From Heloderma charlesbogerti (taxonomy: Eukaryota; Chordata; Lepidosauria; Squamata; Helodermatidae): a stretch of 64,000 bases of DNA. The position numbers and the translations under genes were made by a program. Below the pieces are notes generated by a model, which had not been told where the DNA came from, searched no databases, and saw only the letters and a program-made list of their open reading frames with translations. Positions 22,585 to 34,585 of the stretch are shown piece by piece. Each line of letters starts with the position of its first letter. Positions within the stretch are counted from its first letter, which is position 1. The DNA is taken from contig JANEZZ010001953.1 of assembly GCA_026122225.1 (NCBI GenBank), positions 1,550,001-1,614,000 of the forward strand, in the 5' to 3' direction.

Positions 22585-23290
22585 ATATTAGTCCCTCCCT
22601 GCAGAGGTCGGGGGTCCATTAAGATAGTCTGCCCTTGAAGCCTTATGGAATCTGACGGATTCCTGAATGCTCTGGGAGATTTTCCAGTAGCCACAGCCAG
22701 CAATTCTGTTTGAGGCCCTTGTTGCACTGTGGAACGGTGAGGTTCGAAGGGCTACTGACACAATCGCTTCTGAGTGCCCTCTTTGGATGGCTCCCAGTTT
22801 ACCGCTTTGGGTGATGAAAGAAGCTAGAAGATGGCTGGGATGCAAGAGGCATAACACTCGTTATGAGAGTGACCGAATATGTACAAGAGCATATAATAAT
22901 GCCTACTGTGTAGTGATGAAGGCAGCAAAGGAGGTCTACTTTGCTGCCTCCATTGCAACCTCGAGAAGCTGTTCAGCTCAGCTTTTCTAAGTGGTCCAGA
23001 GGCTGTTTTCATTTACCCCTGTGAATTCAGCACTGAAGCCCATGGAGGCGCACTGTGACAACTTTGCCCAACACTTTGATGACAAAACCGCTCACCCTCA
23101 TGCTGACTTGAATGCCACTACTGATACAGTGTCTGTTGAGGTGTCTATTGCACAGTCTGCACAGCAAAAAAGCCCTGTTTTGTTGGATCAGTTTCAGTTT
23201 TTGAAGCCTAAGGATATGGACAAGACACTTGCATCTGGGTGGCCCACCACATGCTCTACCGAGCCTTGCCCTGCATATGTGGGGGACTGA
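22585..23290 (+). mobile_element. Old L2-like LINE fragment
   Basis: tccctgcagaggtcgggggtcc ... ctgacggattcctgaatgct corresponds to the L2 region at 15722-15805 (GRGGGPIKMVRPRRL ... GFLNVLGD). It continues through kaakevYFAAS-like coding sequence and a degraded PTT...DPCP block. Divergence is higher than for the other L2 copies. It ends at 23290, where a different repeat tail begins. Confidence 0.7.
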
Positions 23291-23406
23291 CCATATCAAC
23301 TCTTCTCCTTGTGGGCTTCCCACGGGCACTTGGTTGGTCACTGTGGGAACAGAATGCTACACTAGATGGGCTTTTGGTCTGATCCAGCAGGAACCTTACA
23401 TTCTTA
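23291..23406 (+). mobile_element. Reptile SINE/LINE tail fragment
   Basis: ctagatgggcttttggtctg followed by atccagcaggaaccttacat and tcttatg is a very common 3' tail of squamate interspersed repeats. The 5' part is not resolved. Confidence 0.5.
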
Positions 23407-24116
23407 TGTAGAAGTTTTCTGATTCATGATTGAAAGTCAAAGGTGCACTGACTGGCCAAGGAGATTCTTCTAACAGGCAGAAGGGAGCGCAGTGAGAATA
23501 AAATTCTTCAGGTCCACAGAATTCTTTACCCAACTCTTTTGTAGCAATTAGTGTTGCAGGAAGCACTACACAACATTTAATGTACAGTGGGGTGACTTCC
23601 ATTCGAAAGCACCTTCAATTTTTACCACAACAAAGCATTTTATTTTCACTACAGTGAAGCTATAAGAATTCAAAAATCTACATGAGAAACAGTCTTGCTA
23701 CAGGCAATCTCACTTTCCCCTACCTAGCCACACATGGAAATATTAAAGCTATCTGAGATCTAGTTTCTTGGCTTGTAGCTCCACTAACAAATTATTAATC
23801 AGTATTAGCTTTGGGAAATGGCTACTGCAGGGTTATAACAAATCACTGTCACACTATTCACCCATTATTTCAATGCATCGCCGTGCATCTATAAACCCCT
23901 AGAAATGAACTAACAAAAGTGCCAGAAGCAGATAACAGATGGACAGAAGAGAAGGGCTAGCACAAATAAGGAAAGCCAAATTGTGCAAAAGAGGAGGAAA
24001 CTCATACCCGGGGTCACTGTCAATCTCACCAGAAGAAAAACTCCTAAGCAACACTAATATGCAGATTAGATACTGAATAGGAGCAAAATCCATTCCAAAA
24101 CCACTACGGCCCATAC
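23407..24116. other. Intron, unassigned sequence
   Basis: No exon or repeat recognised. Confidence 0.4.
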
Positions 24117-24190
24117 CTGTCTCCTGACTGGCTCAAGGACTGACAACTGCCAGATATGGAGTTTTCGGTGCTGCTTAAAGGATCCAACAT
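24117..24190 (-). CDS. MAP3K3: MAP3K3 exon: LDPLSS segment
   Basis: The 74-bp exon encodes MLDPLSSTENSISGSCQSLS and QSGD plus two bases of a serine codon. It matches the MEKK3 block LDPLSSAENSLSGSCQSL with a few substitutions. Acceptor tcttatag, donor gtatgg. It follows directly after the cysteine codon that ends the previous exon. Confidence 0.94.
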
Positions 24191-24316
24191 CTATAAGAGA
24201 AGGTCACAGAAACTCAAGTTGAATCCGGTCTGGTGTTGAAAATGCAATACAAAAAGGGTGTGTAGAGAATGCTCCGATCTGATGCGCATTTAGCTAGAGC
24301 TGGCGAAGACAAATTG

Positions 24317-24362
24317 GTGTGTGTGTGTGTGTGGGGGGGGAGAGAGAGAGAGAGAGAGAGAG
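24317..24362. repeat. Compound (TG)n-G-(AG)n microsatellite
   Basis: A GT run passes through eight or more G into an AG run, on the strand opposite to MAP3K3. Confidence 0.9.
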
Positions 24363-24744
24363 ACAGAACGAACATGCACTCTAGTATTAGGATGCCATAG
24401 TCTATGCATCTGTATTTCTTTCATTCAGTATAGCCAAGGGGAGAGTCCTTCCATATCTCATAAGCATCACTTGCAATGTCTCATACCTGATCAACTGGTG
24501 ATGTTGTCTTAATGGATGAGTGAGCAGGTAGGAAAGCGAGATGACCCCAGTACAAAAAATCCTGTAGCCAAAAGCAACCCCCCTGCCTCAACCTACGCGT
24601 TTCAGCACCTCAGGGAAGGAGGGGATTCCTGGAGGCAAACTAACGGTTGATGAACATGAAGCCCTATAAAACTGCAGCCTCTATGTACACATACACATCA
24701 ACATCTGCACATATACAACTTCGCATAAGAACATGCTGCTGAAT

Positions 24745-24940
24745 GCTGGGCAAGGGCTGTAACTCAGTGATAGAGCACATGCAGAAGGTCACAGGTTCAA
24801 TGTCTGGCATCTCCCGGTTAGGCTGGGAGGAACTCCTGTTTGAAACTTCGGAAAGCTGCTACTAGTCAATGTAGACTGCAGACAACCCCAAGCTAGATGG
24901 ACTAATAGCTTGGTATAAGACAGGTTCGTGTGCAACGCTC
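24745..24940 (+). mobile_element. tRNA-derived SINE (second family)
   Basis: gggctgtaactcagtgatag followed by agcacatgcagaagg gives box A, and aggttcaatgtctggcatct gives box B. The body runs to gctagatggactaatagctt followed by ggtataagacagg. It is a typical reptile tRNA-SINE and differs from the Sauria copy at 5985. Confidence 0.7.
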
Positions 24941-25019
24941 CAAGATGAAAGGCACAGATCAGAAGATTAGGAGGTACTGCTGATTCTACTTTGGCATGTT
25001 CCCTTTACTTTAAACTTAC

Positions 25020-25153
25020 ACAATGCTCGCTGGTCTCTGGAATGAATTCTCCTTCACTGTTGATGCTGGTGTAGGATCCTTGCCGAGCCATTCGCTGCTG
25101 CCTCTCTGGGACGTACCCTGGAGGGGGTGAACTTCGGCCTGTATTTTGAGAAC
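25020..25153 (-). CDS. MAP3K3: MAP3K3 exon: [11 protein letters not shown] / [14 protein letters not shown] segment
   Basis: The 134-bp exon encodes [40 protein letters not shown] and [12 protein letters not shown] and [15 protein letters not shown] are diagnostic of the MEKK2/MEKK3 pair; the RQGSYTS serine is a known regulatory phosphosite region in MEKK3. Acceptor aaatccccag, donor gtaagt. The downstream exon resumes MLDPLSS, as in human MEKK3. Confidence 0.96.
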
Positions 25154-26640
25154 CTGGGGATTTAAAACTGCTTATTAAAAGGGTGCACAAGGCAAAGGGC
25201 ATCAGAAAGGAAAAGGGACAGCGGTGTCCTTTCCTGCACTCCTGAAACACTCCTATTCCCCCCCGTCCCCCCGCACCACCACGGGCCTGCGGACCACAGT
25301 GCATATTCCTAGTTTTCTCTTTGATTAAAGCCGGTGCAGTGGAGCAGACCAAGTGACAGGCATGGATATATGCAGAAACTCAGGCTGACATTCTCATTTA
25401 GTTAAAAATCTAATTTGGCAGCCTTGTGCTCAAAATCTCTCAGCTTAGCTGAATCTACAGTATTATTGGTAAACTGTATTGGCCTCTGAGTCTTTTGCAT
25501 AAGACAGGAAGGAAATCTAATAAAAATCTGAGACGCTTTGAACCCAATAGCTACAATGTCAAATTCTGAAAGGCACTTAGGCAGCTAAGCCTGGAGGCAG
25601 CTACCAGAGACCAGCTCACTGCCTTGCATAAGCTTGGTCAAAGCCTTGTCCCTGACATGTACACAGTGGAGAAGGGAAGTCAGAGTACAACATGGGAATG
25701 GTCAAGGCCTGGGGGTCATGGGCTGCCTCGGGTAGCAGGGTCAACCCAACATGCAGAGCTCCAAACAGAGGCAGAGATTAAATCTGGAAAGGCAATCCAA
25801 AAGAGAGCATGGCCCAAATAGCAGGGTTCCTGTGTAAAGCCGAGGTCAAACTTGGGGGAGAAAGCCAGAAGGCCAGCTGCTGCCACCCCTCGTAATTTGT
25901 ATTCAGTGCCATACCGACTCTGAACATGAGAGATACCAATTAGGATTCCAATTGGCTAATAGATATTAATAGGAATTTGTCTAATCTCTGGAGGGGGAAA
26001 TAACCTTCAATTAATGCACAGGCTGCTGTATTTCAGGATCCCCACCCCGCACCCCAACAAGCCAAGCTGCTTTGATTCGGACGACAGAACAAGCTATGCC
26101 CCGGTAGGTCATTAGGCAAATAGTGTCTGGCATGCGCCACGGCTTAAACAAGCCACCGTAGCTTAAGCCATGGTAATCATGTGAACTGGCCCAGTGTCTT
26201 ATAATATGTAATTTGTCAATTTGGCCTAGAACTTGATCCCTTGTTCCCTCTATCCACCTTGGTGCTTCAGATGCCCTCCTTGAGAACACTGATTTAGGAA
26301 CAGGCAATCTGCCCAACATCTTTCACAGTGAAGAGTAATACAAAGAATGGAAAACTGAAGGTTTGCTGTGAAGTTTCATTCTGGTTTGGTGTGAAGGAGG
26401 CATCTGGACCACACTCTATAGTATTTTTAGCTGTTTTAAATTGTTTGAACTCTTTGTTTGTTTTAACCGCTGCTGTAAGATGCCTTGAGTCTTTTTTAGA
26501 GAAAGGCATCTAATAAAATTAAATAAATACTCCTTATCTGCAAAATACATAAATGCTTAATGATTTCCCTGTTTAATCCATATTGCAATTTTAGTTGCAG
26601 CCCTATGGTTTGGCCCACTTCCTCAAGTGATCCCCTCTGC
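25154..26640. other. Intron, mostly unassigned, with a LINE tail near 26380-26530
   Basis: The stretch from 26380 to 26530 has the LINE 3' UTR character (ttttaaattgtttgaactct ... gatgccttgagtc ... ggcatctaataaaattaaat). The rest shows no exon or classified repeat. Confidence 0.45.
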
Positions 26641-26649
26641 AGCTGTCTG

Positions 26650-29150
26650 GAAATTAACTTGATAATTTCATTTTCAGTTTGACAGGTGATAGTCGTTTTT
26701 TGATTCTGGTAGTGAAATGTTCAGATAAGGTCATTGCTATGATTAAGATGTATTAACCTAATAATGATTCTCCAGTCACGTTTCATGAATGTTTTAATAA
26801 GTTGGATGATATCGCCTATAATTATTTAACTGTGGCTGGGGACTTAAATGAGATTTTAGATCCATTGTTAGACAGCAGTACTCCTTCTTGCAAGATGCAA
26901 CCAGTGTGGTAAGATCTACACTTCAGGCCTATATGGCTGAATTTGGTTTATTATTATTATATTTTATTATTTATTATATTTCTATACCGCCCCATAGTCA
27001 AAGCTTTCTGGGCGGTTTACAAAAGTTTGATTGACACTTGCAATACTTTGCATCCTGGCAAGAAAGACTATGCCTTTATTTCACCGGTTCATCATAACTG
27101 TTTTCAACTAGAGTATTTTTGGTTTCTTCATCTTTGTTATGTCAAATGAATGCTTGTAAGATTTACTCACTGGTAGTTTTGGACGATGCCCCAATGTTCT
27201 TGGAGTTGCAACTTAGAGATTTGCCCATGCCCTCCTGGTGCTTTAACATCTCTCTTCTTAATGATGAGGTATTTAAACCACAGATCACTGCTGAAATGCT
27301 GGAGTATTTTGAAATTAATGAGGATACAGCTGGCCCCTTGCACCATTGAGTGGGAGGTGCGTAAAGCTTTTTATTCAGGGTCAGATTATGGCCTATGTGT
27401 CCCAAAAGAAAAATATCAAAACAATGGAACAAACATATTTGAATAACAAGTTGAGATTTATTTTATTCCGCTACTGTACACTTGTGTTGTATTAGCAGAT
27501 GCCGGATGTTATTACTTATCTTTAAATACTTGTTCCCAGAGATATATCTCAAATGATTAAGCTTAATTTGAATAAACTGATTGGTGAGGTTTCTAAGGAT
27601 TTAGATAGATGGGCATCTTTAAAGCTGAGTTTGTAGGATAAGGCAAAGATGAATACTATACCTCAGATTGTTTACGTTATATGTGGGATTCTTTTATCTA
27701 TACTTGGCAAATATGTTCAGAAAATCAATTATTTTGTTTTGTAAATTTGTAAATGTGGGGTTGTTCCTCTGTGTCACAATTATCTTTGAAAAAGATGCAA
27801 TTTCCAGTTAAAGAAGGTTGATTTGACTTTCCAGATCTTGCTCTATATCATCAGACCTATCTGTTGACTTGTACTGAATTTTGGTCTTTCCTGTTTACAT
27901 CGGATCTTTTGCCTTGGTCGGTTTTGGAATCTTCTTGTATGGTTCCCCTCTAAATAGATGGCATTAGATTCTAGGCACACAAGAATGGATAGGATTCCTC
28001 CCACAGTTTGTACTGTTAGAGATTTGTGGCAGATAATGTCACATCAATTACACTTTGATCCATTTCCTCATTCTAAACTGACTTTATGGACTGATCCAGA
28101 TCTAAAAATTGGTAAGAATTGTTTTTCTGTGGCAGACATGGACAGATAAGACCATTTGTACTTTGGATCAACTAATGGGTGCCAATGATGAGTTCTTGTC
28201 ATTTCCTACCTTGTGTGCCAAATATGATTTGCCAGGTATAGCTCAATGACAATACTTGCAATTGCAGCATTTGTTAGTATCTATGTTTGGTCCTATCGCT
28301 TTTACAGCACCAGAGTCTCCGTCATTATTGGAAGTATTTATTGAGGCTGGTCAGCCAAAGTGACCCATGATCCATGTCTATAAATACTTGTTACTGGTGA
28401 ATACATATGACATACAGGGTTCTAAGCAGGAATGGAATAGGCAACTGGACTGTTCCATTTTGCCTGATCAGTGGATCGCTGCTCTGGCGTCTACCTGTAG
28501 CATCTATGGCTCTTAGTCTGCGTCTTATTCAGCAAAAACTTTTGTTTTGTGCGTACTGGACTTTAATAAGGGTTTGTCTAACTCGGCTAATCGCAGGCAG
28601 TGCAATGCAGCTAATGCTTCCTTTAAACATATGTTCTGGCAATGTTTAGTAGTAGCTTCTTTTTGGGAGGAGGCTATAATACAGATAAATTTTGTACTGG
28701 AACAGTCTTTAATATTCACTGTTGTATATGCTCTTTTAAATTATCTACCTGCTTCTTGGAAATTAACGAATGGTCAGTATAAATGAATTTTCCATGCCCT
28801 TTTGACAGCTAAAAGATTGATATTACAACACTGAGAGGATAAACACTCACCTCCTATAATGCAATAGATTGAGGACTTTACAACATTTTCAATTTTTGAA
28901 TGGGTGGCGTATAGATGCCGCCTTTGAATGGATACTTATTTGGATATTTGGTCCACTTTTGTTGAAGCTTATGTATGATTGCTTAGAAAGGTGTATTTTC
29001 ATATATATGCATTTCATATGTATTCAGTGATATGGATATATACAAATCTTTCTCTCTCTCTCTGTGTAATTTTCTCTTTTTTCTTTTTATATTTGTTTCT
29101 TTTTATTTTTTTGTTGAAATTTCACAATAAAAATGAATTTTAAAAACTTC
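26650..29150 (+). mobile_element. L1-clade LINE relic
   Basis: Plus-strand fragments of an L1 ORF2 are scattered over 2.5 kb. An endonuclease piece reads LTVAGDLNEILDPLLDS near 26830. A later one has TLHPGKKDYAFISPVHH and SLLNDEVF ... EYFEINEDT at 27040-27330. A C-terminal piece near 28625 reads FKHMFWQC, the L1 zinc-finger-like block. The 3' end is A-rich at 29120-29150. It is interrupted at 26950-27030 by a LINE-tail fragment and has many stops. Confidence 0.75.
26945..27030 (-). mobile_element. Inverted LINE tail fragment inside the L1
   Basis: tataccgccccatagtcaaa followed by gctttctgggcggtttacaa is the reverse complement of the gtgaactgcccagagagctt tail type seen at 3215. It splits the L1 endonuclease coding region. 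Confidence 0.6.
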
Positions 29151-29514
29151 ATAACTTCATAACATCTACAATTCCTGAGTTGTTGAAAGCCACTCTCTCT
29201 TGGGTTTAATTTCAAACCACCAGTAGGGAAAATATGGAGATTACGCATAGAGCTGTTTGTATATGATTATTTCAAATTCAAATTTAAAAATGAATGCCGA
29301 ATTCTGGATGTACTGTATTTGCTTAAAAGAGTAGAAGGTTAGCAAATTAAAAGACGATAGTATATTTGCTAGGAGAATTCTTCTCTTTGTCTGCAATGGG
29401 TGCTTGCAATACACTATTGTCATCTACTGATTCATCAGAGAAAGCAGGAAGCTAAGAAATCTCATTTTGTCATGCGCCAATAAGCAACCAAGGGCCAACC
29501 TTTTTGGAGGGAGA

Positions 29515-30314
29515 GAAAAGGAGGTTGGGGGGTGTTGACCTGGTGTTGAATGGGGTACGGCTACCTTGAAAGACCAGGTCTGCAGCCTGAGGGTCATTTT
29601 AGACTCCCAGCTGTCCATGGAGGCTCAGCTTTCCGCTGTAAGCTGGACAGCGCTGTATCAACTCCATCTGATACAGCGGCTGTGCCCCTACCTTCCCGAC
29701 CATCTGCTCCCATCGGTAGTGCATGCCCTGATCTCCTCTTGTCTAGGCTACTGTAATGCACTCTACGTGGGGTTACCCTTGAAGACTGTTCAGAAGTTGC
29801 AACTGGCACAGAACGCGGTGGCTCACCTGATTACAGGCAGCCGCAGGTGTGATCACATCACTCCAGTGCTGAAGGAGTTGCACTGGTTACCAGTTGTTTT
29901 CCGGGCCAAATTCAAGGTGTTGATTTTGACCTTTAAAACCCTATATGGTTCTAGCCCAGCCTATCTTAAGGAGCGCCTCCAGCAACACCAGACAGGCTGC
30001 TTAACAAAATCAGCCTCGGATGGCCTTCTCTCTGTCCCATCAGCCAGGACAGCTAGGCTGGTGAGGACAAGGGAGAGGGACTTCTCCGTGGTGGCCCCCA
30101 CTCTGTGGAACTCCCTCCCTAGGGAACTCCGCCATGCCCCCTCTTTTATGAGCTTCCGCCACACATTAAAAACGTGGTTGTTCAGGCAGGCATTTGGGGT
30201 GGGTTAGGGTATTTTTAGAAATATGTTTTAAAGTAGAATTTTATTGTTTTAAAATTGTACTGCTGTATATCGCCCAGAGTGGCTGGGTGACCAGCCAGAT
30301 GGCCGATTAAGAAA

Positions 30315-30345
<31 letters not shown>
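29515..30345 (+). mobile_element. L2 LINE, 5'-truncated 3' fragment
   Basis: This copy matches the complete L2 from about 17205 onward (ggggtacggctacc ... gaccaggtctgcagcctg). The 213-codon frame at 29566-30207 covers the C-terminal reverse transcriptase region (SLRVILDSQLSMEAQL ... LHWLPVVFRAKF ... LWNSLPRELR) without a stop. It ends gtggctgggtgaccagccag and (AAAT)n. It is close in sequence to the 14-18 kb copy. Confidence 0.85.
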
Positions 30346-30346
<1 letters not shown>

Positions 30347-30347
30347 A
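30312..30347. repeat. (AAAT)n tail
   Basis: Eight or more AAAT units end the L2 fragment. Confidence 0.85.
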
Positions 30348-32020
30348 AAAATAAAACCTCAAAATGAAGATTTTTAAAAGAAGAAAAAGCCTTCATACAA
30401 ATGGAGAACTGAATTTCTTTTACAATGGAGCATGTTCATCAGGATGACCAAGGTGACCTTTAAATGGAGCCTCACATTTCCTCCAAGGACATAGGAACAG
30501 GAGTATGTAAAATTCCTCTCAGAAATATGTATTCCTTTTCCTTATAAAAAAAGTGTCCCCAAACAGACTTGCCATCTTTAAGCAAGCATAAGAGAGAGAA
30601 ATATATTTGGGGAGGAGGGATGTTAAAAAGCCCTTCTACAATTTATCTCCCCCACTGCCCAACCACACATTCAGTTTTTCAAAAAATTATGTTAGTGTGT
30701 TTTAAGATCTTTGTACTGCTGCTGGCTTTTACTTTGTTTTTTTTTTCTATTTTAAACTGTTTAATGCTTTTATATTATGTTTCATTATATTATTGTATTT
30801 TATGGTTTCAAGCCTTGCTTTGTGAACTGCTCAGAGGGCTTCAGCTAAACCAGGGATGCAAAACATAGACATTTCTAAGAGCAGATATGAAGACAAATCT
30901 ACTTGCTTAACCTCTCTAGCCACTTAGATGCCACTCACTTGGCCTAGTTGTTTTTCTCCAGTTACTCAGAACCTGGATTTTTGCAGCTCTGATATAAACA
31001 TTTTTAAAGTGGGGTGCTACTCTTGTGGGCTTAGTGTTCACTTGTACAGATGTATTCAGCCTGAAATGTGCCAGTTTTTAATATGGCCTACCAATAGTTA
31101 CCCAGCAGAAAATAATCATCTCCCACCCAAGGTTCAAATTATTCAAATAAGAAGTCAAGGCTTTTGCATGTACTTTGCCATTAGCCCCAAAGGATGTTGT
31201 TCAAATGCAAAGGGCATTATAACTAAGGGTCCTGTTGTACTACGTTTTTTCACATAACTTGTACCGGAGAGATTTTGGGGGAAGGGGCAAGGCGATGACT
31301 GGAGACTAACACAGGCAGTACTAGGAGACAGGTAGTTATGAAAAGGGCAGTAATTGGCAAGATGACCAGAGGGTAAGACAAAGTGGGTGCCTAAACTTTT
31401 AAGAACAGTATACAAGAGGGAATTTCTGCAGATGCTGCTCAATATGGAGAGGGGTGGGTAAGAAAAGCTGCATGCTTCAGAATTCCCTCTTTCACACAAC
31501 TATTAATGCTACAGGAACCCTGCAACTTTTTTTGTATAGGAGAAAGAGGGAGAAGAAATAAACCAAGAAAGAAATAAACCAAGAAAGAAAGGAAGTGTGT
31601 ATGCAGATAAAATGAAAAGGGAAAGGCAGAAGTTGCAGAATAATAGGGTAAAGAGGAAGCCTGCAGAAAAAGCTTGAAAAGATTATATATGCAGAATTCT
31701 TCAGGAACTAGATACATTTGGGAAGCCAACACGCAGGGCATGAAGTTAACAGGCTTCCTCCACTGTTTGTCTCCAGCAACTGGTTTGGAGGTTCACTGCT
31801 TTTGAAAATGGAGGTTCCATTATCATGGGGAGGAAATATAAGGGAGGAGAGCTGAGAAACTGGTTGCAGAGATGCAGAGGAGAGAGAGGGACTTGTGTTA
31901 GGGGAAGAAAGGGCTCCAAAGAAGGAAAAGGCAGAGATATAGACTGGGTTCAAACAAAGGAGTGACTGCCTGTGTCACTGCAGAAGAAAAGGCTTATGCA
32001 GATTCAGTTCCCCTAGGTCA
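30346..32020. other. Intron, mostly unassigned, with a LINE tail near 30690-30850
   Basis: tttgtgaactgctcagaggg followed by cttcagctaaa near 30818 matches the LINE tail type seen at 3215. The rest, including the region near 31260-31970, has no recognised feature. Confidence 0.4.
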
Positions 32021-32028
32021 GTTGTGGA

Positions 32029-32146
32029 CAACTTGTGGCCATCCAGATATTTTGGCCTACAACTCCTATTAGCCCTAGCCAGCATAGCCAATGGTGAGGG
32101 ATGATGAGAGTTGTAGGCCAAAATACCTGAAGGACCACAAGTTGCC
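32029..32146. repeat. Hairpin MITE, family D, copy 1
   Basis: Left arm caacttgtggccatccagat followed by attttggcctacaactcc; right arm gagttgtaggccaaaatacc followed by tgaaggaccacaagttg. The arms are about 40 bp with 2-3 mismatches and the loop is cctagccagcatagccaatg. A second copy is at 45029. Confidence 0.75.
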
Positions 32147-32149
32147 CAC

Positions 32150-33052
32150 CCTTGCCCTTGATCATGAGTGGGGAACCAGTGGCCCATGGGCTGTACCTGG
32201 CCCTCAAGGCCTTTCAGTCCAGTCTCTCCTCACAGGGCTCCCTCCAGGGTTTTGCCACAGTTATTTACTGGCCACCTATGTCTTGGTTCACTGGTTCTGC
32301 TCGTCTCACAATGAGATCTATCTGAAGAACTGACCAGTCCCTATCCTGCTCCCCACCCTTCTTGTATCACATGCTGTATATACTGGAAGGAGCATTTCCA
32401 TAAAGCTCACCCCTTTGTTTCTGTTCCAACTGGTAGGGACAGAGAAATGAATATGCATCTGTTCTATATGGGGCTTGTTTGGGGCCCAGTCTACAGAAAC
32501 TGGGATATTTAGTGTTACATATACTGGTCCTCAGCAGCTCCTGGTGGCAGCAGCTGCTATTGCTGGGGTGAGAAGATGATGAGAAGTCCTGGAGTCAGGG
32601 CTGCCCCTATCCTGCTTGGTGTTCAGAAATTGTTTCTTGTACATTTAGACTGAGATTGCGATAGAGAGAAAAAGTGTGTAAAAGCAGAGGAAAAAAAGAA
32701 ACCAAGCAGCTTGGTGCAAGGAATTGTGTGTATGTAGCAGAGGAGGAGGGAGGAGATGGAGAGACCAGGGGCAGGGGTAACAGACTGAGATGGGGTGACG
32801 AAATAGCACAGGAAACAGAAGCTGAACCTCCTGGTGCAAAGAGATGTGTGCGTGAGTGTGTGAGGGGGAGGGAGGGAGGGAGGGAGACAGGGGGAGGGAG
32901 AGAAAAGGAGAAGCGAAACACCTGTTGCATTGAGCTGCAGGATGAGGCAGCACAGAGAGACGGAGCTGGGGATTAAAAAAAACCCTGCACTTTATACAGG
33001 AGCATGAACCTGGATTTGTGAGAGACTTTTACTCTGCCCACTTTTGGCTTTG
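32150..33052. other. Intron with a purine-rich tract
   Basis: From 32640 to 32965 the plus strand is A/G-rich with (GGGA)n at 32866-32884. It contains two or three diverged ~115-bp units marked by ggtgcaaggaattgtgtg (32714) and ggtgcaaagagatgtgtg (32833). No exon is recognised. Confidence 0.45.
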
Positions 33053-34585
33053 ACCCCACAAGACTGGAAAAGGTCAGTTTACATTCCAATTCCAAAGAAG
33101 GGCAACGCCAAAGAGTGTTCAAACTACCATACAATTGCGCTCAGTTCACATGCCAGCAAGGTGATGCTCAAAATCCTACAAGCTAGGCTTCAGCAGTATG
33201 CAAACCAAGAACTACCGGAAGTACAAGCTGGGTTTCAAAGAGGCAGAGGAACTAGAGATCAAATCGCCAACATTCGCTGCATCATGAAGAAAGCAAGAGA
33301 ATTCCAGAAAAACATCTATTTCTGCTTCATTGACTACACTAAAGCCTTTGACTGTGTGGATCACAACAAACTGTGGCAAATTCTTAAAGAGATGGGAGTA
33401 CCAGACCACCTTACCTGTCTCCTGAGAAACCTGTACGAGGGTCAAGAAGCAACAGGAAGAACCGGACATGGAACAACCGATTGGTTCAAAATTGGGAAAG
33501 GAGTACGACAAGGCTGCATATTGTCGCCCTGCTTATTTAACTTATATGCAGAGTACATCATGAGAAACGCCGGGCTGGATGAATCACAGGTCGGAATTAA
33601 GATTGCTGGGAGAATTATCAACAACCTCAGATACGCAGATGATACCACCCTAATGGCAGAAAGCGAAGAGGATCTAAAGAGCCTCTTGTTGAGGGTGAAA
33701 GAGGAGAGTGCAAAAGCTGGTTTGAAACTCAACATTAAAAAAACTAAGATCATGGCATCTGGCCCCATCACTTCCTGGCATACAGAAGGGGAAGAAATGG
33801 AAGCAGTGACACATTTTATTTTCTTGGGCTCTGAGATCACTGCAGACGGTGACTGTAGTCATGACATTAAAAGATGCTTGCTCCTTGGGAGGAAAGCTAT
33901 GGCAAACCTAGACAACATAGTCAGAAGCAGAGACATCACCTTGCCGACAAAGGTCTGTCTAATCAAAGCTATGGTTTTCCCAGTAGTAACGTATGGCTGT
34001 GAGAGCTGGACTATAAGGAAGGCTGAGCGCCGAAGAATTGATGTTTTCGAACTGTGGTGCTGGAGAAGACTCTTACGAGTCCCCTGGACTGCAAGGAGGT
34101 ACAATCAGTCCATCCTAAAGGAAATCAACCCTGACTGCTCATTGGAAGGACAGATACTGAAGCTCAAATATTTTGGCCACCTAATGCGAAGAGAAAACTC
34201 TCTGGAAAAGACCCTAATGCTGGGAAAGACTGAAGGCAAAAGGAGAAGGGGACGGCAGAGGATGAGATGGCTAGATAGCATCACTGATGCAATGAATATG
34301 GACTTGAGCACGCTCTGGGAGAGAGCGCAGGACAGGAAGGCGTGGCGTGCTATGGTCCATGGGGTCACGAAGAGTCGGACACGACTGAACGACTCAACAA
34401 CAACAACAACCACTGGCATCTGGCCCCCCAGACATTTTCCCATGGGGGAATGTGTCCCTTGGGCTAAAAATTGTTCCCCCATTCACACCCTAGATGGAAT
34501 CACCCCCTATGATCAGGTAATATCTACCTTTAAAGTACGGGATAAAATAAACCACTGCCCCCATCAGAATACCACCTGCCTTTAG
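33044..34585 (+). CDS. BovB reverse transcriptase fragment, 513-codon open frame
   Basis: The frame stays open across the whole truncated BovB and 170 bp into the right flank. Motif A is DYTKAFDCVDH, motif B is GVRQGCILSPCLFNLYAEYI, motif C is NNLRYADDTTLMAESEEDL with both aspartates. The C-terminal region has VTYGCESWTIRKAE and ELWCWRRLLRVPWTARR. The AUG at 33044 lies in flanking sequence, so it is not a native start. Without the endonuclease it is not an autonomous element; expression is unknown. Confidence 0.8.
   Translation: MALTPQDWKRSVYIPIPKKGNAKECSNYHTIALSSHASKVMLKILQARLQQYANQELPEVQAGFQRGRGTRDQIANIRCIMKKAREFQKNIYFCFIDYTKAFDCVDHNKLWQILKEMGVPDHLTCLLRNLYEGQEATGRTGHGTTDWFKIGKGVRQGCILSPCLFNLYAEYIMRNAGLDESQVGIKIAGRIINNLRYADDTTLMAESEEDLKSLLLRVKEESAKAGLKLNIKKTKIMASGPITSWHTEGEEMEAVTHFIFLGSEITADGDCSHDIKRCLLLGRKAMANLDNIVRSRDITLPTKVCLIKAMVFPVVTYGCESWTIRKAERRRIDVFELWCWRRLLRVPWTARRYNQSILKEINPDCSLEGQILKLKYFGHLMRRENSLEKTLMLGKTEGKRRRGRQRMRWLDSITDAMNMDLSTLWERAQDRKAWRAMVHGVTKSRTRLNDSTTTTTTGIWPPRHFPMGECVPWAKNCSPIHTLDGITPYDQVISTFKVRDKINHCPHQNTTCL
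33053..34412 (+). mobile_element. RTE-BovB, 5'-truncated, with an uninterrupted reverse transcriptase ORF
   Basis: The element lacks the endonuclease and starts within the reverse transcriptase at DWKRSVYIPIPKKGN. It runs to the BovB 3' terminus (ggtcacgaagagtcggacac followed by gactgaacgactcaac) with (CAA)n. BovB is found in squamates and ruminants and is known for horizontal transfer, so it supports the reptile assignment. No target duplication is clear. Confidence 0.92.

Noticed and set aside
32645..32976. Overlapping ~100-codon frames on both strands
   Set aside because: They lie in an A/G-rich tract with (GGGA)n; open frames on both strands are a composition effect.
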